A DNA stretch of 64,000 nt. It comes from Hydractinia symbiolongicarpus. Lineage: Eukaryota; Cnidaria; Hydrozoa; Anthoathecata; Hydractiniidae. Each line of letters begins with the position of its first letter. Within the stretch, counting starts at the first letter, position 1. Where the stretch lies: assembly GCF_029227915.1 (NCBI RefSeq), contig NC_079885.1, positions 4,152,001-4,216,000 of the forward strand, read 5' to 3'. This document shows, in pieces, positions 40,011 to 52,261 of the stretch. The position numbers and the translations under genes were made by a program. The notes under the pieces are model-generated. The model saw only the letters and a program-made list of their open reading frames with translations. It ran no database searches and was not told where the DNA came from.

Positions 40011-42573
40011 GGATTTATTCCGCCAGAAATTCAATGAAATGAAGTTTTTGAAAATGTTTCTATTTCTTCAGCGCGCTCTAACGGCTAGGATTGGTCCCAC
40101 AGTACAAAATGACTTTTTTATCTAAACTTTTAAATAAAGCGCTACCACAGCGCCCAGCGAAATCGGTAAATTCCAACAATCATGTCAAATTAAGAAGAAT
40201 GTTATTTCTTGGGTCCAATTGTCTCATTTATCACATTTTTGAGGTCAAAGTCCAAAATCAGTTCAATTAAGTCCCACAGTCAATCCTTTCACTGTTAAAA
40301 AAGATGCAACCTAGTAAAATCAAAAAATATCGCGAAATACATGATGGTACGAATATGTGACGCAACCGGTGTAATTGAAACGGACTGATAACGTTAGAGA
40401 GATAATGAAATGCAGTTTATAAAACTGTATCTCTTCCTTCAGCGCGGGCTAACAGCTAGGATTAGTCCCACAGTAAAAAATGACTTATTTATCTAAATTT
40501 TTAAGTGAAGCCCTACCACAGCGCCCAGTGAAATCGGTAAATTCCAGCAATCATGTCAAATTAAGAAGAATGATATTTCTTGGGTCCAATTGTCTCACTT
40601 ATCACATTTATAAGGTCACAGTCCAAAATCAGTTCAATTAAGTACCACAGTCAATCGTTTCACTGTTAAAAGCGATACAACCTAGTATTATCAGAAAAAT
40701 ATCCCTAAATACATGTGGGGACGAATATGTGATTCAACCGTTGTAACTCAAACGGACTCACACCGTTAGAAATTAATTTAAATGTAGTTTTTAAATCTGT
40801 CTCTATTTCTTCAGCGCGCGATAACGGCTAGGATTCGTCCCACAGTAAAAAATGACTTATTTATCTAAATTTTTAAATGAAGCGCTCCAAACAGCGACCA
40901 GTGTAATCGCTGAGTTGCGGCAATCATGTCAAATTAAGAAGAATGTCATTTCTTGGGGTCCAGATGGCTCACTTATCACATTTATAAGGTCACAGTCCAA
41001 AGTTACTTCAATTAAGTCCCAGAGTCAATCGTTTCAATGTTAAAAGCGATATAACTCAATAATATCGGAAGAATATCACTAAATACATGTTGGTACGAAT
41101 ATGTGACGCAACCGTTGTAACTCAAACGGATTGATACCGCCAAGAAGTCAATGAAATGTAGTTTTTGAGAATGTCTCTATTTCTTCAGCGCGTGCTAACG
41201 GTCAGGATTAGTCCCACAGTAAAAAAAGACTTATTTATCTAAATTTTAAATAAAGCGCTACCACAGTGCCCAGCGAAATCGGTAAATTCTAGCAATCATG
41301 TCAAATTAAGAAGAATGATATTTCTTGGGTCCAATTGTCTCATTTTTCACATTTATGAGGTCAAAGTCCAAAATCAGTTCAATCAAGTCCTACAGTCAAT
41401 CGTTTCACTGTTAAAAGCGATACAACCTAGTGTTATCAGAAAAATATCCCTAAATACATGTGGGGACGAATATGTGACTCAACCGTTGAAACTCAAACGG
41501 ACTCACACCGTTAGAAATTAATTGAAATGTAGTTTTTAAAACTGTCTCTATTTCTTCAGCGCGCGATAACGGCTAGGATTTGTCCCACAGTAAAAAATGA
41601 CTTATTTATCTAAATTTTTAAATGAAGCGCTCCAAATAGCGCCCAGTGTAATCTCTGAGTTGCGGCAATCATGTCAAATTAAGAAGAATGATATTTCTTG
41701 GTTCCAATTGTCTCACTTATCACATTTATAAGGTCACAGTCCAAAATCAGTTCAATTAAGTGCCACAGTCAATCGTTTCACTGCTAAAAGCGACACAACC
41801 TAGTATTATCAGAAAAAATATCCCTAAATACATGTGGGGACGAATATGTGACTCAACCGATGTAACTCAAACGGACTCATACTGTAGAAATTCATTGAAA
41901 CGTACCTTCTAAAACTGTCTCTATTTCTTCAGCACGCGATAACGGCTAGGATTCGTCCCACAGTAAAAAGTCACTTATTTATCTAAATTTTTAAATAAAG
42001 CGCTACCACAGCGCCCAGCGAAATCGGTAAATTCCAACAATCATGTCAAATTAAGAAGAATGTTATTTCTTGGGTCCAATTGTCTCATTTATCACATTTT
42101 TGAGGTCAAAGTCCAAAATCAGTTCAATTAAGTCCCACAGTCAATCCTTTCACTGTTAAAAAAGATGCAACCTAGTAAAATCAAAAAATATCGCTAAATA
42201 CATGATGGTACGAATATGTGACGCAACCGGTGTAATTGAAACGGACTGATAACGTTAGAGAGATAATGAAATGCAGTTTATAAAACTGTATCTCTTCCTT
42301 CAGCGCGGGCTAACAGCTAGGATTAGTCCCACAGTAAAAAATGACTTATTTATCTAAATTTTTAAGTGAAGCCCTACCACACCGCCCAGTGAAATCGGTA
42401 AATTCCAGCAATCATGTCAAATTAAGAAGAATGATATTTCTTGGGTCCAATTGTCTCACTTATCACATTTATAAGGTCACAGTCCAAAATCAGTTCAATT
42501 AAGTACCACAGTCAATCGTTTCACTGTTAAAAGCGATACAGCCTAGTATTATCAGAAAAATATCCCTAAATAC

Positions 42574-44228
42574 ATGATGGTACGAATATGTGACGCAACC
42601 GGTGTAATTGAAACGGACTGATAACGTTAGAGAGATAATGAAATGCAGTTTATAAAACTGTATCTCTTCCTTCAGCGCGGGCTAACAGCTAGGATTAGTC
42701 CCACAGTAAAAAATGACTTATTTATCTAAATTTTTAAGTGAAGCCCTACCACAGCGCCCAGTGAAATCGGTAAATTCCAGCAATCATGTCAAATTAAGAA
42801 GAATGATATTTCTTGGGTCCAATTGTCTCACTTATCACATTTATAAGGTCACAGTCCAAAATCAGTTCAATTAAGTACCACAGTCAATCGTTTCACTGTT
42901 AAAAGCGATACAACCTAGTATTATCAGAAAAATATCCCTAAATACATGTGGGGACGAATATGTGATTCAACCGTTGTAACTCAAACGGACTCACACCGTT
43001 AGAAATTAATTTAAATGTAGTTTTTAAATCTGTCTCTATTTCTTCAGCGCGCGATAACGGCTAGGATTCGTCCCACAGTAAAAAATGACTTATTTATCTA
43101 AATTTTTAAATGAAGCGCTCCAAACAGCGACCAGTGTAATCGCTGAGTTGCGGCAATCATGTCAAATTAAGAAGAATGTCATTTCTTGGGGTCCAGATGG
43201 CTCACTTATCACATTTATAAGGTCACAGTCCAAAGTTACTTCAATTAAGTCCCAGAGTCAATCGTTTCAATGTTAAAAGCGATATAACTCAATAATATCG
43301 GAAGAATATCACTAAATACATGTTGGTACGAATATGTGACGCAACCGTTGTAACTCAAACGGATTGATACCGCCAAGAAGTCAATGAAATGTAGTTTTTG
43401 AGAATGTCTCTATTTCTTCAGCGCGTGCTAACGGTCAGGATTAGTCCCACAGTAAAAAAAGACTTATTTATCTAAATTTTAAATAAAGCGCTACCACAGT
43501 GCCCAGCGAAATCGGTAAATTCTAGCAATCATGTCAAATTAAGAAGAATGATATTTTTTGGGTCCAATTGTCTCATTTTTCACATTTATGAGGTCAAAGT
43601 CCAAAATCAGTTCAATCAAGTCCTACAGTCAATCGTTTCACTGTTAAAAGCGATACAACCTAGTGTTATCAGAAAAATATCCCTAAATACATGTGGGGAC
43701 GAATATGTGACTCAACCGTTGAAACTCAAACGGACTCACACCGTTAGAAATTAATTGAAATGTAGTTTTTAAAACTGTCTCTATTTCTTCAGCGCGCGAT
43801 AACGGCTAGGATTTGTCCCACAGTAAAAAATGACTTATTTATCTAAATTTTTAAATGAAGCGCTCCAAATAGGGCCCAGTGTAATCTCTGAGTTGCGGCA
43901 ATCATGTCAAATTAAGAAGAATGATATTTCTTGGTTCCAATTGTCTCACTTATCACATTTATAAGGTCACAGTCCAAAATCAGTTCAATTAAGTGCCACA
44001 GTCAATCGTTTCACTGCTAAAAGCGACACAACCTAGTATTATCAGAAAAAATATCCCTAAATACATGTGGGGACGAATATGTGACTCAACCGATGTAACT
44101 CAAACGGACTCATACTGTAGAAATTCATTGAAACGTACCTTCTAAAACTGTCTCTATTTCTTCAGCACGCGATAACGGCTAGGATTCGTCCCACAGTAAA
44201 AAGTCACTTATTTATCTAAATTTTTAAA
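42574..44228. repeat. Copy of 40341-41995, offset 2233 bp (6 monomers), 1.65 kb
   Basis: The ATGATGG box (40341 and 42574) and the following four to five monomers match at 2233 bp with almost no differences by eye; a 63-codon frame at 40852 and 43085 translates identically. Both edges are mid-monomer joins. At 42571 a TATCCCTAAATACATG stem, normally followed by TGGGGACG, meets ATGGTACG. At about 41990 TTTTTAAAT, normally followed by GAAGCGCTCC, meets AAAGCGCTACC. Confidence 0.85.
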
Positions 44229-45861
44229 TGAAGTGCTCCAAACAGCGACCAGTGTAATCGCTGAGTTGCGGCAATCATGTCAAATTAAGAAGAATGTCAT
44301 TTCTTGGGGTCCAGATGGCTCACTTATCACATTTATAAGGTCACAGTCCAAAGTTACTTCAATTAAGTCCCAGAGTCAATCGTTTCAATGTTAAAAGCGA
44401 TATAACTCAATAATATCGGAAGAATATCACTAAATACATGTTGGTACGAATATGTGACGCAACCGTTGTAACTCAAACGGATTGATACCGCCAAGAAGTC
44501 AATGAAATGTAGTTTTTGAGAATGTCTCTATTTCTTCAGCGCGTGCTAACGGTCAGGATTAGTCCCACAGTAAAAAAAGACTTATTTATCTAAATTTTAA
44601 ATAAAGCGCTACCACAGTGCCCAGCGAAATCGGTAAATTCTAGCAATCATGTCAAATTAAGAAGAATGATATTTCTTGGGTCCAATTGTCTCATTTTTCA
44701 CATTTATGAGGTCAAAGTCCAAAATCAGTTCAATCAAGTCCTACAGTCAATCGTTTCACTGTTAAAAGCGATACAACCTAGTGTTATCAGAAAAATATCC
44801 CTAAATACATGTGGGGACGAATATGTGACTCAACCGTTGAAACTCAAACGGACTCACACCGTTAGAAATTAATTGAAATGTAGTTTTTAAAACTGTCTCT
44901 ATTTCTTCAGCGCGCGATAACGGCTAGGATTTGTCCCATAGTAAAAAATGACTTATTTATCTAAATTTTTAAATGAAGCGCTCCAAATAGCGCCCAGTGT
45001 AATCTCTGAGTTGCGGCAATCATGTCAAATTAAGAAGAATGATATTTCTTGGTTCCAATTGTCTCACTTATCACATTTATAAGGTCACAGTCCAAAATCA
45101 GTTCAATTAAGTGCCACAGTCAATCGTTTCACTGCTAAAAGCGACACAACCTAGTATTATCAGAAAAAATATCCCTAAATACATGTGGGGACGAATATGT
45201 GACTCAACCGATGTAACTCAAACGGACTCATACTGTAGAAATTCATTGAAACGTACCTTCTAAAACTGTCTCTATTTCTTCAGCACGCGATAACGGCTAG
45301 GATTCGTCCCACAGTAAAAAGTCACTTATTTATCTAAATTTTTAAATGAAGCGCTCCAAACAGCGACCAGTGTAATCGCTGAGTTGCGGCAATCATGTCA
45401 AATTAAGAAGAATGTCATTTCTTGGGGTCCAGATGGCTCACTTATCACATTTATAAGGTCACAGTCCAAAGTTACTTCAATTAAGTCCCAGAGTCAATCG
45501 TTTCAATGTTAAAAGCGATATAACTCAATAATATCGGAAGAATATCACTAAATACATGTTGGTACGAATATGTGACGCAACCGTTGTAACTCAAACGGAT
45601 TGATACCGCCAAGAAGTCAATGAAATGTAGTTTTTGAGAATGTCTCTATTTCTTCAGCGCGTGCTAACGGTCAGGATTAGTCCCACAGTAAAAAAAGACT
45701 TATTTATCTAAATTTTAAATAAAGCGCTACCACAGTGCCCAGCGAAATCGGTAAATTCTAGCAATCATGTCAAATTAAGAAGAATGATATTTCTTGGGTC
45801 CAATTGTCTCATTTTTTTACATTTATGAGGTCAAAGTCCAAAATCAGTTCAATCAAGTCCC
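43090..45861. repeat. 3-monomer higher-order repeat (1118 bp), about 2.5 copies
   Basis: ATGATATTTCTTGGGTCC (first copy ATGATATTTTTTGGG) lies at 43548, 44666 and 45784, exactly 1118 bp apart. An earlier copy at 41315 belongs to the block duplicated at 2233 bp. Each unit has a CCAAACAGCGACCAG monomer with GGGGTCCAGATGG, then a GTCAGGATTAGTCCC monomer with CCACAGTGCCCAG, then a GATTTGTCCCACAG monomer with CCAAATAGCGCCCAG. Copies differ at only a few bases. The third copy breaks off near 45861, where TCCTACAGTCAATCG becomes TCCCACAGTCAATCC. Confidence 0.9.
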
Positions 45862-47301
45862 ACAGTCAATCCTTTCACTGTTAAAAGCGATGCAACCTAG
45901 TAAAATCAGAAAAATATCGCTAAATACATGTTGGTACGAATATGTGACGCAACCGTTGTAATTGAAACGGACTGATACCGTTACAGAGTCAATGTGATGT
46001 AGTTTTTAAAACTGTCTCTCTTTCTTCAGCGCGCGCTAACGGCTATGATTCGTCCCACAGAAAAAACTGACTTATTTATCTAAATTTTTAAATGAAGCGC
46101 TACCACAGCGCCCAGTTAATAAGGTAAATTCCAGCAATCATGTCAAGGTAAGAAGAATGTTATTTCTTGGGTCCAATTGTCTCACTTATCACATTTATAA
46201 AATCACAGTCCAAAATAAGTTCAATTAAGTCCCACAGTCAATCGTTTCACTGGTAAAAGCGATGCAACCTAGTAATATCCGAATACTATCGCTAAATACA
46301 TGTTGGTACGCATATGTGACGCAACCGTTGTAACTCAAACAGATTTGTACCCCAGAAGGTCAATGATATGTAGTCTTTGAAACTGTTCCTATTTATTCAG
46401 CGCGTGCTAACGGCCAGGATTGGTCCCACAGTAAAAGAGGACTTATTTTATATAAATTTTTAAGTGAAGCGCTACCATAAGGGCCGAGTGTAATAGCTGA
46501 ATTCCAGCAATCATGTCAAATTAAGAAGAATGTTATTCCTTGTCGTCCAATAGACTCATTTATCACATTTATAAGGTCATAGTACAGAATCACTTCAATT
46601 AAGTCCCACAGTCAATCGTTTCGCTGTCAAAAGCAATGCAACTGAGTAATATCGGAAAAAAATCACTAAATACATGTTGGTACGAATACGTGACGCAACC
46701 GTTGTAATTGAAACGGACTGATACCGTTAGAGAGTCAATGAAATGTAGTTTTTAAAACTGTTTCTCTTTCTTCAGCGCGGGCTAACGGCTAGGATTAGTC
46801 CCATAGTAAAAAAACTTATTTATCAAAATTTTAAATAAAGCGCTACCACAGTGCCCAGCGAAATCGGTAAATTCTAGCAATCATGTCAAATTAAGAAGAA
46901 TGATATTTCTTGGGTCCAATTGTCTCATTTATCACATTTATGAGGTCAAAGTCCAAAATCAGTTCAATCAAGTCCCACAGTCAATCCTTTCACTGTTAAA
47001 AGCGATGCAACCTAGTAAGATCAGAAAAATATCGCTAAATACATGTTGGTACGAATATGTGACGCAACCGTTGTAACTCAAACGGATTTATTCCGCCAGA
47101 AATTCAATGAAATGTAGTTTTTGAAAATGTTTCTATTTCTTCAGCGCGCGCTAACGGCTAGGATTGGTCCCACAGTACAAAATGACTTATTTTGAATAAA
47201 TTTTTAAGTGAAGCGCTACCATAGCCGAGTGTAATCGCTGAATTCCAGCAATCATGTCAAATTAAGAAGAATGTTATTCCTTGGAATCCAATTGGCTCAT
47301 C

Positions 47302-47322
47302 TTATTATTATTATTATTATTA
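47302..47322. repeat. (TTA)7 microsatellite, tail of the insert
   Basis: Seven perfect TTA units at the left edge of the insert, equal to (TAA)7 at the 3' end of the element on the minus strand. Its position exactly at the satellite junction is what suggests priming or tailing by a non-LTR element rather than an ordinary microsatellite. Confidence 0.9.
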
Positions 47323-47470
47323 AACATATATTTGGCATCCATAATTTACAAATGGTTCTTCTGCCTACAAAAAAATAAAAACTATAAAAATCTATAAAAT
47401 CTATAAGATCAGTAAAAAAATATATTGAATCTAAGTGCATAATGAAATAAATGGGCTCACAGAGTACGAA

Positions 47471-47568
47471 ATGGTGCCGGTAGAGTAAGTAGACACATTG
47501 AAAAGAAAAAAAAAAAAAAAAAAAAAAAAGAAGAGACTAATTAAAAATAAATAAATTGATGGCACCAT
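47471..47568. repeat. 8-bp inverted repeat flanking the poly-A tract in the insert
   Basis: ATGGTGCC at 47471-47478 and its exact reverse complement GGCACCAT at 47561-47568 bracket the poly-A run. The arms are short and 82 bp apart, so they may be chance. They could also mark the edges of a smaller element or a palindromic fold inside the insert. Confidence 0.5.
47506..47529. repeat. Poly-A tract of 24 bases inside the insert
   Basis: An uninterrupted run of 24 A on the plus strand, preceded by AAAAG and followed by GAAGAGACTAA. If the element is read on the minus strand this is an internal poly-T. A nested second insertion ending in poly-A on the plus strand is possible, because the sequences on either side differ in character. 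The length is likely to vary between reads. Confidence 0.9.
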
Positions 47569-50500
47569 GTAAGGACACACAAAAAGGTAGAACTATAATG
47601 AAAAGATGTTAATAAGGTCACAGTCCAGAATCACTTCAATTAAGTCCCAGAGTCAATCGTTTCACTGTTAAAAGCGATATAACTTAATAATATCGGAACA
47701 ATATCACTAAATACATGTTGGTACGAATATATGACGCAACCGTTGTAACTCAAACGGATTTATTCCGCCAGAAATTCAATGAAATGTAGTTTTTGAAAAT
47801 GTTTCTATTTCTTCAGCGCGCGCTAACGGCTAGGATTGGTCCCACAGTACAAAATGACTTATTTTGAATAAATTTTTAAGTGAAGCGCTACCATAGCCGA
47901 GTGTAATCGCTGAATTCCAGCAATCATGTCAAATTAAGAAGAATGTTATTCCTTAGAGTCCAATTGTCTCATTTATCACATTTTTGAGGTCAAAGTCCAA
48001 AATCAGTTCAATTAAATCCCACAGTGAATTCTTTCACTGTTAAAAAATATGCAACCTAGTAAAATCAAAAAATATCGCTAAATACATGATGGTACGAATA
48101 TGTGACGCAACCGGTCTAATTGAAACGGACTGATAACGTTAGAGAGTTAATGAAATGCAGTTTATAAAACTGTATCTCTTTCTTCAGCGCGGGCTAACAG
48201 CTAGAATTGGTCCCACCGTAAAAAATGACTTATTTATCTAAATTTTTAAGTGAAGCCCTACCACAGCGCCCAGTGAAATCGGAAAATTCCAGCAATCATG
48301 TCAAATTAAGAAGAATGATATTTCTTGGGTCCAATTGTCTCACTTATCACATTTATAAAGTCACAGTCCAAAATCAGTTCAATTAAGTACCACAGTCAAT
48401 CGTTTCACTGTTAAAAGCGATACAACCTAGTGTTATCAGAAAAATATCCCTAAATACATGTGGGGACGAATATGTGACTCAACCGTTGTAACTCAAACGG
48501 ACTCACACCGTTAGAAATTAATTGAAATGTAGTTTTTAAAACTGTCTCTATTTCTTCAGCGCGCGATAACGGCTAGGATTTGTCCCACAGTAAAAAATGA
48601 CTTATTTATCTAAATTTTTAAATGAAGCGCTTCAAACAGCGCCTAGTGTAATCGCTGAGTTGCGGCAATCATGTCAAATTAAGAAGAATGATATTTCTTG
48701 GTTCCAATTGTCTCACTTATCACATTTATAAGGTCACAGTCCAAAATCAGTTCAATTAAGTGCCACAGTCAATTGTTTCACTGCTAAAAGCGATACAACC
48801 TAGTATTATCAGAAAAAATATCCCTAAATACATGTGGGGACGAATATGTGATTCAACCGATGTAACTCAAACGGACTCATACTGTAGAAATTCATTGAAA
48901 CGTACCTTCTAAAACTGTCTCTATTTCTTCAGCACGCGATAACGGCTAGGATTCGCCCCACAGTAAAAAGTCACTTATTTATCTAAATTTTTAAATGAAG
49001 CGCTCCAAACAGCGACCAGTGTAATCGCTGAGTTGCGGCAATCATGTCAAATTAAGAAGAATGTCATTTCTTGGGGTCCAGATGGCTCACTTATCTCATT
49101 TATAAGGTCACAGTCCAAAGTTACTTCAATTAAGTCCCAGAGTCAATCATTTCAATGTTAAAAGCGATATAACTCAATAATATCGGAAGAATATCACTAA
49201 ATACATGTTGGTACGAATATGTGACGCAACCGTTGTAACTCAAACGGATTGATACCGCCAAGAAGTCAATGATATGTAGTCTTTGAAACTGTTCCTATTT
49301 ATTCAGCGCGTGCTAACGGCCAGGATTGGTCCCACAGTAAAAAAGGACTTATTTTATATAAATTTTTAAGTGAAGCGCTACCATAGGGCCGAGTGTAATA
49401 GCTGAATTCCAGCAATCATGTCAAATTAAGAAGAATGTTATTCCTTGGCGTCCAATAGGCTCATTTATCACATTTATAAGGTCATAGTACAGAATAACTT
49501 CAATTAAGTCCCACAGTCAATCGTTTCGCTGTCAAAAGCAATGCAACTGAGTAATATCGGAAAAAAATCACTAAATACATGTTGGTACGAATACGTGACG
49601 CAACCGTTGTAATTGAAACGGACTGATACCGTTAGAGAGTCAATGAAATGTAGTTTTTAAAACTGTTTCTTTTTCTTCAGCGCGGGCTAACAGCTAGGAT
49701 TAGTCCCACAGTAAAAAAAGACTTATTTATCTAAATTTTAAATAAAGCGCTACCACAGTGCCCAGCGAAATCGGTAAATTCTAGCAATCATGTCAAATTA
49801 AGAAGAATGATATTTCTTGGTTCCAATTGTCTCATTTATCACATTTATGAGGTCAAAGTCCAAAATTAGTTCAATCAAGTCCCACAGTCAATCCTTTCAC
49901 TGTTAAAAGCGATGCAACCTAGTAAAATCAGAAAAATATTGCTAAATACATGTTGGTACGAATATGTGACGCAACCGTTGTAATTGAAACGGACTGATAC
50001 CGTTACAGAGTAAATGAGATGTAGTTTTTAAAACTGTCTCTCTTTCTTCAGCGTGCGCTAACAGCTATGATTCGTCCCACAAAAAAAACTGACTAATTTA
50101 TCTAAATTTTTAAATGAAGCGCTACCATAGGGCCGAGTGTAATCGCTGAATTCCAGCAATCATGTCAAATTAAGAAGAATGTTATTCCTTGGAGTCCAAT
50201 TGGCTCATTTATCATATTTATAAGGTCACAGTACAGAATCTTTTCAATTAAGTCCCAGAGTCAATCGTTTCACTGTTAAAAGCGATATAACTTAATAATA
50301 TCGGAACAATATCACTAAATACATGTTGGTACGAATATGTGACGCAACCGTTGTAACTCAAACGGATTTATTCCGCCAGAAATTCAATGAAATGTAGTTT
50401 TTGAGAATGTCTCTATTTCTTCAGCGCGTGCTAACGGTCAGGATTAGTCCCACAGAAAAAACTGACTAATTTATCTAAATTTTTAAATGAAGGGCTACCA

Positions 50501-52261
50501 TAGGGCCGAGTGTAATCGCTGAATTCCAGCAATCATGTCTAATTAAGAAGAATGTTATTCCTTAGAGTCCAATTCGCTCATTTATCATATTTATAAGGCC
50601 ACAGTACAGTATCACTTCAATTAAGTCCCACAGTCAATCGTTTCACTGTCAAAAGCCATACAACTTACTAATGTCGGAAAAAAATCACTAAATACATGTT
50701 GGTACGAATACGTGAAGCAACCGTTGTAACTTAGGCGGATTGACACCGTTAGAAAGTCAATGAAATGTAGTTTTTGAAAATGTTTCTATTTCTTCAGCGC
50801 GCGCTAACGGTTAGGATTGGTCCCACAGTAAAAAATGACTTTTTTATCTAAACTTTTAAATAAAGCGCTACCACAGCGCCCAGCGAAATCGGTAAATTCC
50901 AACAATCATGTCAAATTAAGAAGAATGTTATTTCTTGGGTCCAATTGTCTCATTTATCACATTTTTGAGGTCAAAGTCCAAAATCAGTTCAATTAAATCC
51001 CACAGTGAATTCTTTCACTGTTAAAAAATATGCAACCTAGTAAAATCAAAAAATATCGCTAAATACATGATGGTACGAATATGTGACGCAACCGGTCTAA
51101 TTGAAACGGACTGATAACGTTAGAGAGTTAATGAAATGCAGTTTATAAAACTGTATCTCTTTCTTCAGCGCGGGCTAACAGCTAGGATTGGTCCCACCGT
51201 AAAAAATGACTTATTTATCTAAATTTTTAAATGAAGCGCTCCAAACAGCGCCCAGTGTAATCGCTGAGTTGCGGCAATCATGTCAAATTAAGATGAATGA
51301 TATTTCTTGGTTCCAATTGTCTCACTTATCACATTTATAACGTCACAGTCCAAAATCAGTTCAATTAAGTGCCACAGTCAATCGTTTCACTGCTAAAAGC
51401 GATACAACCTAGTATTATCAGAAAAAATATCCCTAAATACATGTGGGGACGAATATGTGACTCAACCGATTTAACTCAAACGGACTTATACTGTAGAAAT
51501 TCATTGAAACGTACCTTCTACAACTGTCTCTATTTCTTCAGCACGCGATAACGGCTAGGATTCGTCCCACAGTAAAAAGTCACTTATTTATCTGAATTTT
51601 TAAATGAAGCGCTCCAAACAGCGACCAGTGTAATCGCTGAGTTGCGGCAATCATGTCAAATTAAGAAGAATGTCATTTCTTGGGGTCCAGATGGCTCACT
51701 TATCACATTTATAAGGTCACAGTCCAAAGTTACTTCAATTAAGTCCCAGAATCAATCGTTTCAATGTTAAAAGCGATATAACTCAATAATATCGGAAGAA
51801 TATCACTAAATACATGTTGGTACGAATATGTGACGCAACCGTTGTAACTCAACCGGATTGATACCGCCAAAAAGTCAATGAAATGTAATTTTTGAGAATG
51901 TCTCTATTTCTTCAGCGCGTGCTAACGGTCAGGATTAGTCCCACAGTAAAAAAAGACTTATTTATCTAAATTTTAAATAAAGCGCTACCACAGTGCCCAG
52001 CGAAATCGGTAAATTCTAGCAATCATGTCAAATTATGAAGAATGATATTTCTTGGGTCCAATTGTCTCATTTTTCACATTTATGAGGTCAAAGTCCAAAA
52101 TCAGTTCAATCAAGTCCCACAGTCAATCCTTTCACTGTTAAAAGCGATGCAACCTAGTAAAATCAGAAAAATATCGCTAAATACATGTTGGTACGAATAT
52201 GTGACGCAACCGTTGTAACTCAAACGGATTGATACCGCCAAGAAATCAATGAAATGTAGTT

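Larger units (their letters stand above)
1..47300. repeat. Satellite DNA array, left part (about 372-bp monomers)
   Basis: Continuous head-to-tail tandem array. Anchor motifs recur at regular steps: the start of the ACATGTTGGTACGAATATGT-like box lies at 339, 713, 1086, 1458, 1829, 2202, 2574, 2947, 3319 and 3691, steps of 371-374 bp. The same order of blocks follows each time: CCGTTAG, CTAACGGCTAGGATTGGTCC, ACTTATTTATCTAAA, GCAATCATGTCAAATTAAG, TTATCACATTTATAAGGTCA, TCAATCGTTTCACTGTTAAA. I saw no inverted monomer and no unrelated sequence in this stretch. It holds no credible gene, RNA gene or promoter. About 127 monomers are present, one of them truncated. A 372-bp period is close to twice a nucleosome repeat, a common satellite length. 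Function is not shown by the sequence; a centromeric or pericentromeric location is inference. Confidence 0.97.
47301..47610 (-). mobile_element. Non-LTR retrotransposon 3' end (5'-truncated), inserted in satellite
   Basis: About 310 bp with no similarity to the satellite split one monomer between CTCAT and ATAAGGTCAC. Read on the minus strand it ends in seven TAA units (plus strand (TTA)7 at 47302-47322), preceded by a short AT-rich tail with no open frame. That suits the 3' untranslated end of a LINE-type element copied from a trinucleotide tail, as seen in I-like and related insect families; the family is inferred, not matched. No coding part remains. The neighbouring monomers place the markers 672 bp apart (372 + 311 - 11), so about 11 bp of satellite (TTATCACATTT) are missing at the target and no target-site duplication is visible. 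A SINE or other tailed element is the main alternative. Confidence 0.65.

Noticed and set aside
47301-47610. LTR retrotransposon or DNA transposon
   Set aside because: No terminal repeats at the ends and no target-site duplication; the trinucleotide tail at one edge fits a non-LTR element better.
47301-47610. A gene fragment in the insert
   Set aside because: Stops are frequent in all frames, the sequence is AT-rich and it contains simple repeats; no protein motif is seen.
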